Counted from the stretch's first letter, positions 19,310-30,687 are shown. The stretch: DNA of 64,000 nucleotides from Toxorhynchites rutilus septentrionalis (GCF_029784135.1 NC_073746.1:98720515-98784514), one strand, 5' to 3'. Notes: a model not told the origin generated them from the letters alone. Numbers and translations: made by a program.

Positions 19310-19764
19310 ATTGGCGATCTAACGCAAAACGTAAACGATCGGTGAGACATCTGGATTTTGTTTTTGAACTAAGAAAATGATGCTAATGTAACCTAAAACT
19401 CAAAAACAAATCACGTATATTTTACTTCCGGGCTTTCCAAGGTAGTTCTCACATGCAGGAATCGTGCATTTTTCTACTTGTGTTTGATTGTGCTCTCGAA
19501 TTTCCTTCTTTAATTCAACCATTGTCAACATTTTTATAGTTTTCACTACTGAAAAAGGTGAATAAATAACATGTTATATATAAAATTGCGCAGAATTAAA
19601 TTTCTAACAAATTCATCGCAATCATATAATCTTTAATGATTATAACATTGTAATTTATGGAAAGAACTACAAACCTTCCATAAGCTCACATGGCAAAATT
19701 TAAAACCATCATCACTTTCACCGCAGCGCCGCCTAGGTGTAGATTTGTACGTTAGATCGCCAAT
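19310..19764 (+). mobile_element. 455-bp inverted-repeat element, copy 1
   Basis: The ends ATTGGCGATCTAACG and its complement. The interior has no coding capacity. The same sequence is repeated inverted at 20439-20875 and again in direct orientation, truncated, at 20873-21139. Confidence 0.75.
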
Positions 19765-20438
19765 GAGGACAATTTGACTGGGAAGAATTGACGAATTTAC
19801 GTTGGATTTACAACCAGATGACGCAGCGAGTAAAATGAGGATATTTTGTTTTTTTTGGTATGAAATTCGTTCAAATTTTCTAGAAAAATCAGAATTGATC
19901 TTAAAATTTCCCGGTTTTATGTATTCTTTCCACGCTGCAAAGGTTAGAAAATCATCATTTTACAATGTGCTATGAATATTACGAAAAATGGCTTGTTATA
20001 AGTATTGTAACTTTAATTTATTTCAACTAAGTAAACGGGGTGAATAGGGTGTTTTGCGCTAAAAATACTGTAAATACTTCTCATATCGGCCCCTACATAA
20101 TCAATTATATCAGCCAATTTGATATGATATCGATTTCATCGCAATTATCCATGGTATCAATAACCGATATGCATCATCAAACTTAAAATTTTCGAAGATT
20201 ATCTATGACTTTGGTCAAATCGCGTGTTGAAACCATCATAAATATACAAAACTCCAACTTTCTTACCATATACTGACGACATTCAATAGCTGAAATTAAT
20301 CTAAATTGAAATAAAATGAATAATCGCCACCGAAACTTGCTTTTCAGTGCGTAAAATAAACAAACACCCTCACTTTTGTGGTTCTGAGCTCTAATGTAGA
20401 TGTTGCATGAGCTGATTCAGCTTTGCGTAAATTCGTCA

Positions 20439-21139
20439 ATTGGCGATCTAACGTACAAATCTACACCTAGGCGGCGCTGCGGTGAAAGTGATGATGGTTT
20501 TAAATTTTGCCATGTGAGCTTATGGAAGGTTTGTAGTTCTTTCCATGAATTACAATGTTATAATCATAAAAGATTATTTGATTGCGATGAGTTTGTAAGA
20601 AATTTAATTCTGCGCAATTTTATATATAACATGTTATTTATTTACCTCTTTCAGTAGTGAAAACTATAAAAATTTTGACAATGGTTAAATTAAAGAAGGA
20701 AATTCGAGAGCACAATCAAACACAAGTAGAAAAATGTACGATTCCTGCATGTGAGAACTACCTTGGAAAGCCCGGAAGTAAAATATACGTGATTTGTTTT
20801 TGAGTTTTAGGTTACATTAGCATCATTTTCTTAATTCAAAAACAAAATCGAGATGTCTCACCGATCGTTTACGAATTTCCATCTTTGATTCAACCATTGT
20901 CAATATTTATACAGTTTTTACTACTGAAAGTGGTAAAAATATAACATGTTATATATAAAATTGCGCAGAATTAAATTTCTTCCTAACTCATCGCAATCAA
21001 ATAATCTTTTATGATTATAATATTGTAATTTATAGAAAGAACTACAAACCTCCCATAAACTCCCATTGCAAAATTTAAAACCATCATCATTTTCACCGCA
21101 GCGCCACCTAGGTGTAGATTTTTACGTTAGATCGCCAAT
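20439..21139. mobile_element. Fold-back pair of the same element (copies 2 and 3)
   Basis: Copy 2 (20439 to about 20875) is inverted relative to copy 1. Copy 3 (about 20873-21139) is direct and lacks its outer ~190 bp. The pair is bounded by the same ATTGGCGATCTAACG termini, giving a 700-bp structure that could move as a unit. The segment 19786-19800 is also inverted at 20423-20440, extending the large palindrome with copy 1. Confidence 0.7.
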
Positions 21140-21327
21140 GAAATGATATAGTCGAATCGGTAGAGGGAGATAGCGACTAAACGCCCGACTGACTGTTCAG
21201 TCGTTTTGGGCGGAGAAACTGCGTGAAGAAGCCAAAAGTCATTACTAACTGACTATGGATATAGTCAGTCAGTTAGTCAGCTGACTATCCTCAGTTGACT
21301 ATGACTGTGCAGAGCTCTGATCTCGAA

Positions 21328-21853
21328 TATAGTCTGTGATGGAGCAGAATCGCAAGTCGTACAATCAGATAATGTATTACTTTGCATTTCCTAACAATGT
21401 GTCAGCAACACCGAAAAGATAATCATAAAATCACTGAAAAGACTATTTAAAAAAATGCATTAAAAATTTGGGAAACGTGTTAGTTTATGTTATAATGTAG
21501 AATAGCGTTATTTAACTGTTTTTTTTAACTATTGGATAGGAAAGATTCATAAATGGCAATTGATAAAAATATATTATTTCCTAATAATTTTCCTTATCCT
21601 ATATTCTATACTCATTCTATACCTGTGTATTATCAGATTGTTCGCATCCCTCCAAACGGTTCTGTGGAATATGAATACGCGCGTAGCATTCTAGATATGA
21701 CCGTTGTCCCGAAATAGAAGATACGTTGCATATTTTCAAAGCCTAATCAATCAGCACTTTTTTGATAATGTTATCGAGTGCTTTCACAATCAATGAGTAT
21801 CGCTGTAACTGATTGGACGATTGTAGCTACTATCACTCAACCATCGTGCGAGA
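21328..21853. other. Upstream region of the carboxypeptidase gene
   Basis: AT-rich intergenic sequence without repeats that I can name; probably holds upstream control sequences. Confidence 0.4.
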
Positions 21854-21860
21854 TATAAAA
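21854..21860 (+). promoter_or_regulatory. TATA box and initiator of the carboxypeptidase gene
   Basis: TATAAAA is followed 25-30 bp later by TCATT (21885-21889), an arthropod-type initiator. That places the transcription start about 30 bp upstream of the ATG at 21918. Confidence 0.65.
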
Positions 21861-21917
21861 CCGATGGCTTGGGAGCTAATCTGCTCATTCGAATTCGAAG
21901 TATCAACGAGTGAAATT

Positions 21918-23414
21918 ATGGAGTACAAATGCAGCATATTATTGCTACTAATTGTAGCGGTTTACGGTGCGTCTGCTGAGCGGGCACGTTTTGATAATTA
22001 TCGAGTGTATGAAGTGTCCGTGAGGAATAACGTGCAACTTCAAGTTCTTAAGTATCTGGAACAGTTTCCGGATGGAGTATGTGGTTTAATGAGCTGAAAA
22101 CATCTGAAAAATATTTAAATGTGTTTACTTTTCAGTATTATTTTTGGGAGTCACCGGTTCAGGTTGACATGGAGGTTAGGATCGTTATTCCGCCGCATAA
22201 ATTCGCCGATTTCGAAGAGTTGACTTCCCGGTTGAATATGGAAAAATCACTTAAAATTAATAATTTACAAAAGTAAGTTCGAAATAGTGGTAGAGTCGCG
22301 ATTGAATAAACATTTTCGTTGTAGGCTCATTGATAATGAACAAATTAAACGAAGAAGATCTAATGAATTTGACTGGAAAGACTATAACACCTTGGACGAA
22401 ATGTACGATTGGTTCGACGATTTGGTCAAGCAGTATGGAAATATTTTAACCATTGAATCATACGGACATTCATATGAAGGCCGGGAGATGAAAGCAGTTA
22501 AACTGTCCAAAGGATCGGGAAATCCGGGCATTTTCCTAGAGTCAAACATCCATGCTCGAGAGTGGATTACATCTGCCACTGTCACATGGATCCTCAATCA
22601 ATTGTTAACATCGACTGATCCAGCAGTACAAAACCTAGCGGATAGCTATGATTGGTACATACTACCTGTGGTGAATCCAGATGGATTGAATTACACCAAA
22701 GAAGTAAATCGGATGTGGAGAAAGAACCGCTATCCACACAATTTGTTGTGTTATGGAGTGGATATGAATCGCAACTTCCCAGGACACTGGATGGGTAAAT
22801 ATACACTCTTCTCTGTGAAGCTAATAATCAAATTTTTAAATTTCAGAGGGTGGAGCAAGTAGTAATCCTTGCAGTGACACGTTTGCTGGTCCAGAGCCTG
22901 CGTCCGAAGTTGAAACCCAAAACATTATAAATTACTTTTTGAAGTACAAAACAAACATCGATTTTTTCCTCTCATTCCACTCGTATGGACAGTACCTGTT
23001 GTTACCATTTGGGTATGCGAACGCTGACAAGTCTGACCACTATTACGACTGGATGGATATGGCTGAGGCGGCCGCAGTGGCACTATCGCGTCGTTACGGA
23101 ACGTTGTATCAATTTGGAACGACATCAGATGTGCTTTGTAGGAATAATGAAATAGTAGCGTTTCTCGATTTGACCTAATTTTTTTGACATGTTCGACAGA
23201 TATAGCATCCGGATCATCCCCAGACTGGGCGCACGGAGAGCACGGTGTTCCGGTTGCCGTAACTTACGAGTTTCGTGATAAAGGAAGTAATGGGTTTATT
23301 CTACCTGCTGAGCAAATCATCCCCAACGCGGAAGAGGTGCTGGATTCATTAATAGCGTTCATTGGGAAGGGAAAAGATTTGGGATACTTCAAAACGGGTG
23401 ATAATGTTGTTTAA
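21918..23414 (+). CDS. Zinc carboxypeptidase (M14A family), five exons
   Basis: Spliced 423-residue prepro-carboxypeptidase, normal length for the family. Exons: 21918-22076, 22136-22272, 22325-22794, 22847-23137, 23200-23414. All four introns (51-62 bp) obey GT-AG and the joins keep frame. Residues 1-20 form a signal peptide; an activation segment follows and ends at Arg108-Arg109-Arg110, a likely trypsin site. The catalytic set is complete: zinc ligands His175, Glu178 (His-Ala-Arg-Glu) and His300 (Phe-His-Ser-Tyr-Gly), Asn-Arg in Met-Asn-Arg-Asn-Phe, Tyr353 and Glu376. Spacings agree with His69, Glu72, His196, Tyr248 and Glu270 of carboxypeptidase A. The position equivalent to Ile255 is Pro360, so it is neither the classical A nor the B type. 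It is a secreted enzyme removing C-terminal residues, probably digestive. A decayed paralogue lies at 46403-50030. Confidence 0.9.
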
Positions 23415-23674
23415 TAGAAAATTACAAATGATAAGCTTTCCTGTAGAGGCGAATGAACTGCAAAGTTTAAAGCCTCTTAAAAACAAAGAAACAAACAATA
23501 AGCTTTCCTCGCTGGCGATAATTATTGAACGCCGACGAGATTTGTGACGCAAGTGAAATGTTGATTTTTGATATGCGATAGATCAAATCGGAATTGTATT
23601 ACGCCTGCAGCCGTGGCTACAAAATTATCAAAATAATAATCGATGGCTCCGAATGGATTTTTTTCGTCCTTGTA

Positions 23675-23680
23675 AATAAA
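23675..23680 (+). terminator. Polyadenylation signal for the carboxypeptidase
   Basis: AATAAA 261 bp past the stop codon; the first good signal downstream. Confidence 0.6.
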
Positions 23681-24009
23681 ACTTAATCATTTGATTATTT
23701 TTAAAACATTTGTTAGAATCCGTCAAAAGTTTGGTAATTCGAAGAAGATCTGAACTAGGAATCTTGCCCGCTGGCTATTGGAATATAAGGTTTGAGAGAA
23801 AGAAATCTATTATTTTGCTTTCAATCGAGAGCTTTATTTCATATAGTCAGAACATTCCGATTTAGGTTAATTATGTTTTGTTAGATTATTTGTGGTCTTT
23901 TTCGAAGTAGTTCCACTCTGCCTCCTTCATAGTAGAAACTCACGTTTCTATTGGCAAGAAACTGAGATAGTCACTTGTAGACAGAAATAGACGGCAATCA
24001 TTTGATTCC

Positions 24010-24205
24010 AGGTCTGGACTATGAGGTGCATTCATAAGAACCTCTCAAACAAGCTGTCGGACGTTCAGGCCTGGTGCCATGGCGTTGTTAGGATGGAACA
24101 CAACACACCTTTCTCCCTTCTTTGTGACGAAGATAAATCCGACCATAACGAGAATCGAACTAGAAGCCCCCACCATGGCGTGTTTGACGTTAACCACTCG
24201 TTTAC
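24010..24205 (-). mobile_element. Degenerate tRNA-derived SINE
   Basis: On the minus strand, GAGTGGTTAACGTC (A-box-like) is followed about 35 bp later by TAGTTCGATTCTCG (B-box-like) and then ATGGTCGGAT, the same order as the Feilai head. The 3' body diverges. Confidence 0.5.
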
Positions 24206-24344
24206 TCTACAGCAAAGAATAAACACGAAAAGATAATTTTAAAGCTTGACAACGCCACATGTTCACGGATCTGTTAATCCTCTTCGAGAAAGAGCAGTCA
24301 CTGATAAACTCGATTTCGTTTGTTCAAATATGATCTTGCAGAAG

Positions 24345-26191
24345 CAGTGGCGTAGCGTGACCGGGTGACACTCGGGGCCGGTTACTAGGGTGTCACCTCT
24401 CCATAATACTTAGTTTTTGTTTATAAATGAAAAATCAAACTTAATAAATACGTTTTTTGTTTATATAAGTTATATTATATATTAGATAAGGTTGGACGTA
24501 TAAGAAAAAAACAAAATCTTCACGCGTTGGTCACTGGAATTGACAGTTACAAAATAAAAAAATAAATAACATATGGTTTATTTGTGGATGTCGATATGTG
24601 ACTCAAATTAATCTTATGAAATAAATATCTTTGGTAGCTGAGACATTGATATTGGACAAGTGCTTCCCGTGAGCTTTCGCTTGCTTGTTGCGGGCTCAAT
24701 GGAATGCGCAGCAATAACGGTACGGGGCTCAACGTATTAAACATGTCTGATCCATCGTTGTCGGCCAATTTTTAAATTATTCCAACTCTAAAAAGCCTCT
24801 CCACATGATGCCACAAAAACGTACACGGTTAGAAACAGCTTCAAATTTACTGTTTGGAACCGATTCTTGGCGGCCTTCAAATGTCTACGGAGTCTCTAGC
24901 AAAAGCTGCCTTTCCGAAACTTCGTAGTTGTCAGTTTGTCAAATCGACTTCTTCAGTTCGCTATCAGGTACTCACGATCATGAAGGCGATCTGGCATAAT
25001 GGTAATATCCGTACCTCTCACGCTAAAGGTAATGAGTTCAATTCTCACTCCCGACATTCTTCCGAAAAGGAAGTAAAGTGACAAACCAGCTAAATGTGTT
25101 CTTTACACGATTGTGACCGTTCTTGTAATTCCCGATGGAAATGGTCTATGCGCTCCAACATTCCCTTCTCCATCGGTGGACCGGTCCGGAAGGTTTTTCG
25201 CCTGGTTTGCTCAGCTTATATAGAATTCTCCTTTTAGTAGCAAATTTGTAATCGTTGGAGATTAATGAAAACTTCTTAATGCCCGTTTCGACTAGACTAT
25301 TACTTTGAACAGCGAGAAAAATTACCAGTGTATTGAGTCTGATCACAACATTACTCAGAGATGGTCCTTTGGTTTGCAAATATTCTGCGCTAGATCGCTA
25401 GCTCAGCGATCAATTCAAACTGCGAAAAACGAGTAAACAGATTGAACAAATCTGAAAATGTCACACACTGTAGATTTTTAGCAAAATCATGTTGTCCTCA
25501 TAAGCGTTGTCTACATACCCTATGGAAACGGCTTTTTTGTTTTGCTTTCTCGACAAAACCTAAACTCTTTCATTTGATCGTGACATGGTTGGAGCGATCG
25601 ATAGCCTGCGAACGGGAGTTCAAGGAAACTAAACCCTGACCTTCCAGTTGTTGACAGATATCGTTATTCAAATCTTTAGCTTTTCCCACCCAAAATGAAA
25701 AAAAAACTAGGAGTGGGTTATATTTGTGATATAATCACAAGGTTAACGTAAGACTACCATTGGATAAGTAATCATTTGTTTGAAGTTGCATCTAAATCAA
25801 TTTTCAATAATTGCATGAATGGATATTTTGTTTTCCCTTGGAAGTATCTTGCGATCTGTTCAAAAATATACGAAATAATATTCTTTCGCTCATGATCTCT
25901 TTTTGCCGTTCGACACTCAAATCATCAAGACAACCTTATTCAATCCTCCGTATAACCGAAATATCTTTTCCGTGATATCAAAAATTATCACGGGAACACC
26001 TAGTTAACTGCCCAAATGTGTGCGAAATCATATTTTATCCCTTGGGTGCATTCACAAACAAACGATTTTGCATGTCCGTTCATCACGGTAGCAAAAGAGA
26101 AACGGATAGAGGTTGGCCAGTCGGCGCATCCCCTTTAAGGGTGACACCCGGGGCGGACCGCTCCCTCCGCGCCCCTTACACTACTCCACTG
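24345..26191. mobile_element. hAT-like element, 1847 bp
   Basis: The termini CAGTGGCGTAGCGT and the complement of CAGTGGAGTAGTGT match at 12 of 14. The flanks TGCAGAAG (24337-24344) and TACAGAAG (26192-26199) are an 8-bp target duplication with one mismatch. A minus-strand frame at 25146-25379 contains a stretch resembling the C-terminal hAT dimerisation region (Phe-Ser-Leu-Ile and basic residues), but this is weak. A tRNA-derived SINE is nested inside. Confidence 0.75.
24985..25190 (+). mobile_element. tRNA-derived SINE of a second type
   Basis: A-box-like TGGCATAATGG and B-box-like GAGTTCAATTCTC are spaced as in a tRNA. They are followed by CACTCCCGACATTCTTCC and a body lacking coding capacity. 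It lies inside the hAT-like element. Confidence 0.6.
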
Positions 26192-26199
26192 TACAGAAG

Positions 26200-27228
26200 T
26201 AATTTCCCCAGTCGGGTGACGTCTTTAGAGAACCCCCATTGAACTGACAGGAGCCAACATATCGGGTATCCCACTGACATTTTCTCTTTGTTTTCATATG
26301 AATTGGGTATCCCACTGACAGTTCTGCTTGAGATTTTGCTAACGATCCTAGCATCAATCTTAGCACCTGGCTGAATTTCCCCCAGTGGCTTTCTTTTGTT
26401 GTTACATGTTAAAATCATGACATAACAGCGAATGACACAACTCTGTTTCGGCTCGCACGAGCATGCGAACCAAAACTGTCATGAACGGTTTCGGTGCAGA
26501 AAGTTTATATTCTACTTTGCCTCTAACTCATTACATATGGAAGCTCTCCATGCATCATGAAGCAGCAGAATCATACGGACTACGTAAAGCGAATGATTCA
26601 TATTCAGTTTTTGTTCTCTATTCACTGGATACTTCAACTAGAGTGCTGACTGGCGTCGTCTAAATCAGCCTTTACTGCAACAGATTCTGACCCATAATTG
26701 TCAGCAAGTGCAAGTGATGACGTAATTATTTATGCATAATTTATCGCCCTACATTTGTCTGCGTTATTCACTATAGTTAGAATGAGACGATACATGTGGT
26801 TCAAACTCGTATGCGGACATCGAGAGTGGTATTCTTTTTATTCATACTTCGAGTCCAAGCCCGTATGCTCGCACCTTCCTCTCCATAAGGTTCTGTACAA
26901 CGTCAGGTTGTGGTTTTTTCAGGGGTACGACTAAAACGTCAAATCCCTCATATTGCCAGTGTACCCAATATTGCTGCGGTTTACTGACATTTTGGTTCAA
27001 TCAATTACTGTTGTTTACAACTCGGTCCGGTTATATAGTCGAATAGTGGCTAACTTTAAACTCCATGTTAAATGTGAACACCTTCATGTGAAACCGAAAT
27101 ATGAAAATCGCTCATGCAGTTAGAATAAAGCAGCGCATTTTTCGATTTCAATCCTCGTAAATGATATGTTGATAAACAAATGACGCCATATTGATTTTGA
27201 TTTTGGGTAGCCTATATTCAATTGATGT
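26200..27228. other. Intergenic; short near-duplicate only
   Basis: GGGTATCCCACTGACA occurs twice about 41 bp apart (near 26263 and 26304). The remainder shows no gene or terminus that I can support. Confidence 0.45.
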
Positions 27229-28176
27229 CTAACCCTTGGGTTTTTTTTGAACAGAAATCCATTTTCTCTTGAAGTCCGCCTCCGATTTGACAACTTTTGG
27301 GTTCTTCCGGAGGGCCTGCTTCATAATCGCCCAATATTTCTCTATTGGGCGAAGCTCCGGCGCGTTAGGCGGGTTCATTTCCTTTGGAACGAAGGTGACC
27401 CCGTTGGTTTCGTACCACTCCAATACGTCCTTTGAATAGTGGCACGAAGCGAGATCCGGCCAGAAGATGGTCGGGCCCTCGTGCTGCTTCAATAGTGGTA
27501 GTAAGCGCTTCTGTAGGCACTCCTTAAGGTAAACCTGCCCGTTTACCGTGCCGGTCATCACGAAGGGGGCGCTCCGCTTTCCGCAAGAGCAGATCGCTTG
27601 CCACACCATGTACTTTTTGGCAAACTTGGATAGTTTCTGCTTGCGAATCTCCTCCGGAACGCTGAATTTGTCCTCTGCGGAGAAGAACAACAGGCCCGGC
27701 AGCTGATGAAAGTCCGCTTTGACGTAGGTTTCGTCGTCCATTACCAGGCAATGTGGCTTCGTCAGCATTTCGGTGTACAGCTTCCGGGCTCGCGTCTTCC
27801 CCACCATGTTTTGCCTTTCGTCGCGGTTAGAAGCCTTCTGAACCTTGTATGTACGCAGACCCTCCCGCTGCTTGGTCCGCTGGACGAATGAACTTGACAA
27901 ATTCAGCTTATTGGCGACATCCCGGACCGAACTTCTCGGATCACGTCTAAACTGCTTAACTACGCGCTTGTGATCTTTTTCACTGACGGAGCATCCATTT
28001 TTGCCGTTCTTCACCTTCCGGTCGATGGTTAGGTTCTCGAAGTATCGTTTTAGTACTCTGCTGACCGTGGATTGGACGATTCCCAGCATCTTACCGATGT
28101 CCCGATGTGACAACTCCGGATTCTCGAAATGAGTGCACAGGATTAATTCACGACGCTCTTTTTCGTTCGACGACAT
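27229..28176 (-). CDS. DD37E transposase, open over 315 codons, C-terminally truncated
   Basis: Cut-and-paste transposase of the IS630-Tc1-mariner superfamily, acting on the element's terminal repeats in the nucleus. Two helix-turn-helix units sit at about residues 21-45 and 82-105. The catalytic domain has Asp147/Asp148 (Val-Met-Asp-Asp-Glu-Thr), Asp241 (Trp-Pro-Asp-Leu-Ala) and Glu279 (Arg-Pro-Ile-Glu), with exactly 37 residues between the last two, which defines DD37E. There is no internal stop or frameshift, so the copy is young or was recently selected. The C terminus appears shortened by the truncation at about 27238. Without the second terminal repeat it cannot move itself but might still act on relatives. 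Confidence 0.85.
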   Translation of the reverse strand: MSSNEKERRELILCTHFENPELSHRDIGKMLGIVQSTVSRVLKRYFENLTIDRKVKNGKNGCSVSEKDHKRVVKQFRRDPRSSVRDVANKLNLSSSFVQRTKQREGLRTYKVQKASNRDERQNMVGKTRARKLYTEMLTKPHCLVMDDETYVKADFHQLPGLLFFSAEDKFSVPEEIRKQKLSKFAKKYMVWQAICSCGKRSAPFVMTGTVNGQVYLKECLQKRLLPLLKQHEGPTIFWPDLASCHYSKDVLEWYETNGVTFVPKEMNPPNAPELRPIEKYWAIMKQALRKNPKVVKSEADFKRKWISVQKKPKG

Positions 28177-28328
28177 TTTTCCAAATTTACGAAAAATTGA
28201 CAGTGAAGCATGGCCAACGTGATCTATACACTCTTATCTGATTATAAGCGAAAGCTGAAGATATAATTCCTAAAAATTAAATTTCTACAGCGTTTTTTCC
28301 GTGATGCAATTTGATGTGACACACCCTT
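27229..28328 (-). mobile_element. DD37E Tc1-like (ITmD37E-type) transposon, 3'-truncated
   Basis: The 5' end on the minus strand is AAGGGTGTGTCACATC at 28328, flanked by TA (28329-28330). An open transposase follows. The opposite terminal repeat is missing: beyond 27229 there is no copy of the terminus. The protein lacks the usual final part, so the element was cut at its 3' side. The DD37E group was described from mosquitoes, supporting the host assignment. Confidence 0.85.
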
Positions 28329-28330
28329 TA

Positions 28331-28659
28331 TTCGCTGGGTATATTCAATTTGTGCAACAAAAATGAATACTGTTATTCGGTCAAGTATCTGAATCATCCA
28401 TGCATGTTAGGTTATATATTCGCGAATGGTTAGTAGCATGGCACATTGTGATTCATTCGATATTGACAGATATCCAAACACTGAAAAAGAGAAGGAACAG
28501 AAGGGGTTCTATCTCATCCATCATATTCCCCAGACATTGCTCTCTTGGATTATTATTTGTTTCGGTGTACATAAATACAAGGTTATTTATTCCAGAAAAT
28601 GACACTTACGTGATGTCAGTTCTACCGGTTTTGTCAACAAACACTGCAATTTATCAGTG
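28331..28659. other. No recognisable feature
   Basis: An open frame at 28400-28750 runs into the following MITE and has no domain; I treat it as chance. Confidence 0.4.
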
Positions 28660-28667
28660 TATAAGAC

Positions 28668-28854
28668 AGTGGCGTCGACTGGGGAGTGCTGGGGGTGCGG
28701 ACTGCCTCCGGGTACACGATTTTAGTGGTGCAGAAACACTCCTACTTTAACAAATAGTTCACTATACGGCATAAACCACAAACAGATAGCGATGACGGAG
28801 GGGGTGCAACCAAACACTTCCACCCGAGTGCGAAATCTCCACTGGACGCCACTG
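28668..28854. mobile_element. 187-bp hAT-like MITE
   Basis: The ends CAGTGGCGTC and its exact complement GACGCCACTG. The flanks GTATAAGA (28660-28667) and GTACAAGA (28855-28862) form an 8-bp duplication with one mismatch. Confidence 0.8.
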
Positions 28855-28862
28855 GTACAAGA

Positions 28863-30299
28863 GCAGGCGAATGCAATTCAGGAACGTAGTAAACTATTTG
28901 ATTCAATGTTTTATGCTTTTACGAAAATAGTCGTTTTATTTTGGAAATTGAAGTGATATTTAGCTGCTTTTTTCGAACAAATGCGTTTCGATAATGCTGA
29001 CGAAAATTGTTTACATTGAAATCGTTTGTTTACTAGCGGGAATAAACTGTCTTGTTTTGTATGTCGTGCTATGCCGAGATGAAGAATAGATGGTGGGAAG
29101 ATTCACAGATTGGGTTATGTTAAACTTTGATTATATTAGTAGCCAGGAAGATAGGAAGTTCACAATTGAACATGTCAACGAAAAACGTTATATAGAAACT
29201 AATTACATATTTCCAAAAAAATAAAAAGCAGAACATGTCACGAATGAAAATGTTTAATTTTTTCTTTGATTCATTCTTATATCAGAATTAGTATTTTAAT
29301 GTCTAATATGTTTGGATTTCAGAGCAACTTCATGGAAGTTTATCTCTTGTCAGCAATTGTATTTACTTTTTTTCACAATTAGGGGTGCTGAACACTTCAT
29401 TCGTCTAAAACTAGGACGCGATTGAATTGAAACTAGTATTAGAACACCTCAATAATACTGAAATTTCAGTTTTTCCCTTATGATTTTGAACGTTAGAATA
29501 GATTTTCAAAAAAATTGTTCATTTCATCTGATTATTTATGCTTTTAATAACAAAACTTTTCCTATGTTGTGGACTATAAGAAACTTATAAGAAAGGTAAC
29601 ATACATAACAAAATTCTGCGACGTCACAGATTTAAAAATCTTAAAAAATTCTTACATTTTCCATCTCGGTGATATGCCCTCTTCAGAATTGTCGATGAGC
29701 AGAGTGGACAGATGATTCATCCTGCGTTTACAGCATCGCTTTCTTCATTAGGCTTCTTCTGCTGACTCGAAGGAAGTTACATTTTCACTTCTTGCAGCAA
29801 TCAGACCCCATGGTTTCTAGTACTGAATAAAGGTATTCGTAAAAACCTGACGTGCACAATTTTCAGGTGTTCAGGTGCTAGTACATTTATGATGAAATGG
29901 CAAATCGAACTAAACACAAAACAAGTTACAGTTGCCAAAATGGAGCACATATGTACATGCTTCAATTGTATTCTATCTGTTCAATTTGAAGATATTTGAA
30001 TGAATAATTTTAGAAAGAGACGTAATACAATTGAATAGCCTCACTGTTTCGGACTGCAAAACTGCCTTTGCATAGACAAATTTGAAGAACTCTTCAAAAC
30101 GATTAACCAACAAGTTTCCAACGTACAATCAGGCGCTCTAAAGTTAAATACGAACAAAAACGAACAAACGAAAAATACTGCCATTTATTCATTCCAACAT
30201 TTTTCATCATTTCATTGAATTAAGTTATGAGTTGTTTGTGTTGATCATGGCTTCCACATTATCTGAACACTGATGTACACGACCTTACAGATGGATAGT
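28863..30299. other. AT-rich intergenic stretch
   Basis: No conserved frame or tRNA boxes. A short segment near 29445-29520 (AATAATACTGAAATTTCAG and following) has a diverged relative near 60485-60560, so a minor dispersed repeat is present. Confidence 0.45.
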
Positions 30300-30303
30300 T
30301 TAA

Positions 30304-30532
30304 CCCTCTACAGCCCAAGCGGGCTTCGCGAATTCTCTTTTCAAATTATTCAGACATTATTTTCAATGTTCACCCCCACTAGAATGTCTTTAGAATATTT
30401 TCATCTATCACACATACACATTGTTTTTATGCTGGCAGCTTTCTGCTAGGAGTATTTTATGTTGAAAGTCGGAAATTTGAGATAAAAGTGAAGGAGGTTT
30501 TTAGATGAACAAAAAACTTAGGCGGTAGAGGG
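30304..30532. mobile_element. piggyBac-like MITE (229 bp)
   Basis: Flanked on both sides by TTAA (30300-30303, 30533-30536). The termini CCCTCTACAGCCCAAG and the complement of CCCTCTACCGCCTAAG match at 14 of 16. The TTAA target and CCC ends are the signature of piggyBac-type movement. Non-coding. Confidence 0.8.
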
Positions 30533-30618
30533 TTAATGATTTCTGTATTGATAAAACATAGTTTTCATTTTGATTTATTTTTCTTTCGCGTTTGCATCTC
30601 ATTTTTAGTCCTTCATCG

Positions 30619-30687
30619 CGTTATCCGCAATTTTTGTTATTCTTGGGACCTTGCCAGACTTTTTCGCGGATAATTGGGGTTCTACTG
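30619..30687 (-). mobile_element. pogo/Tigger-like terminus remnant
   Basis: On the minus strand it begins CAGTAGAACCCCAATTATCC and ends with GCGGATAACG, resembling the double TATCCG-type ends of pogo/Tigger elements. Only about 70 bp are visible. Confidence 0.4.

Larger units (their letters stand above)
18730..21319. mobile_element. hAT-like element, 2590 bp, with perfect 8-bp target duplication
   Basis: ATCTCGAA flanks both ends (18722-18729, 21320-21327). The termini CAGGGCCC and the complement of CAGAGCTC are imperfect but begin with CAG, usual for hAT. Both subterminal regions are full of GACTAG, TGACTAG and AGTCAGT motifs (18775-18950 and 21145-21305), resembling transposase-binding repeats. 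No transposase frame survives. It contains three copies of a smaller element (see 19310-19764 and 20439-21139). Confidence 0.8.

Noticed and set aside
28400..28750. 116-codon open frame
   Set aside because: It runs across the boundary of a hAT-like MITE, so it is not a natural gene.
29440..29530. Dispersed repeat shared with 60485-60560
   Set aside because: The similarity is limited to ~90 diverged bases with no boundaries, too weak to call an element.
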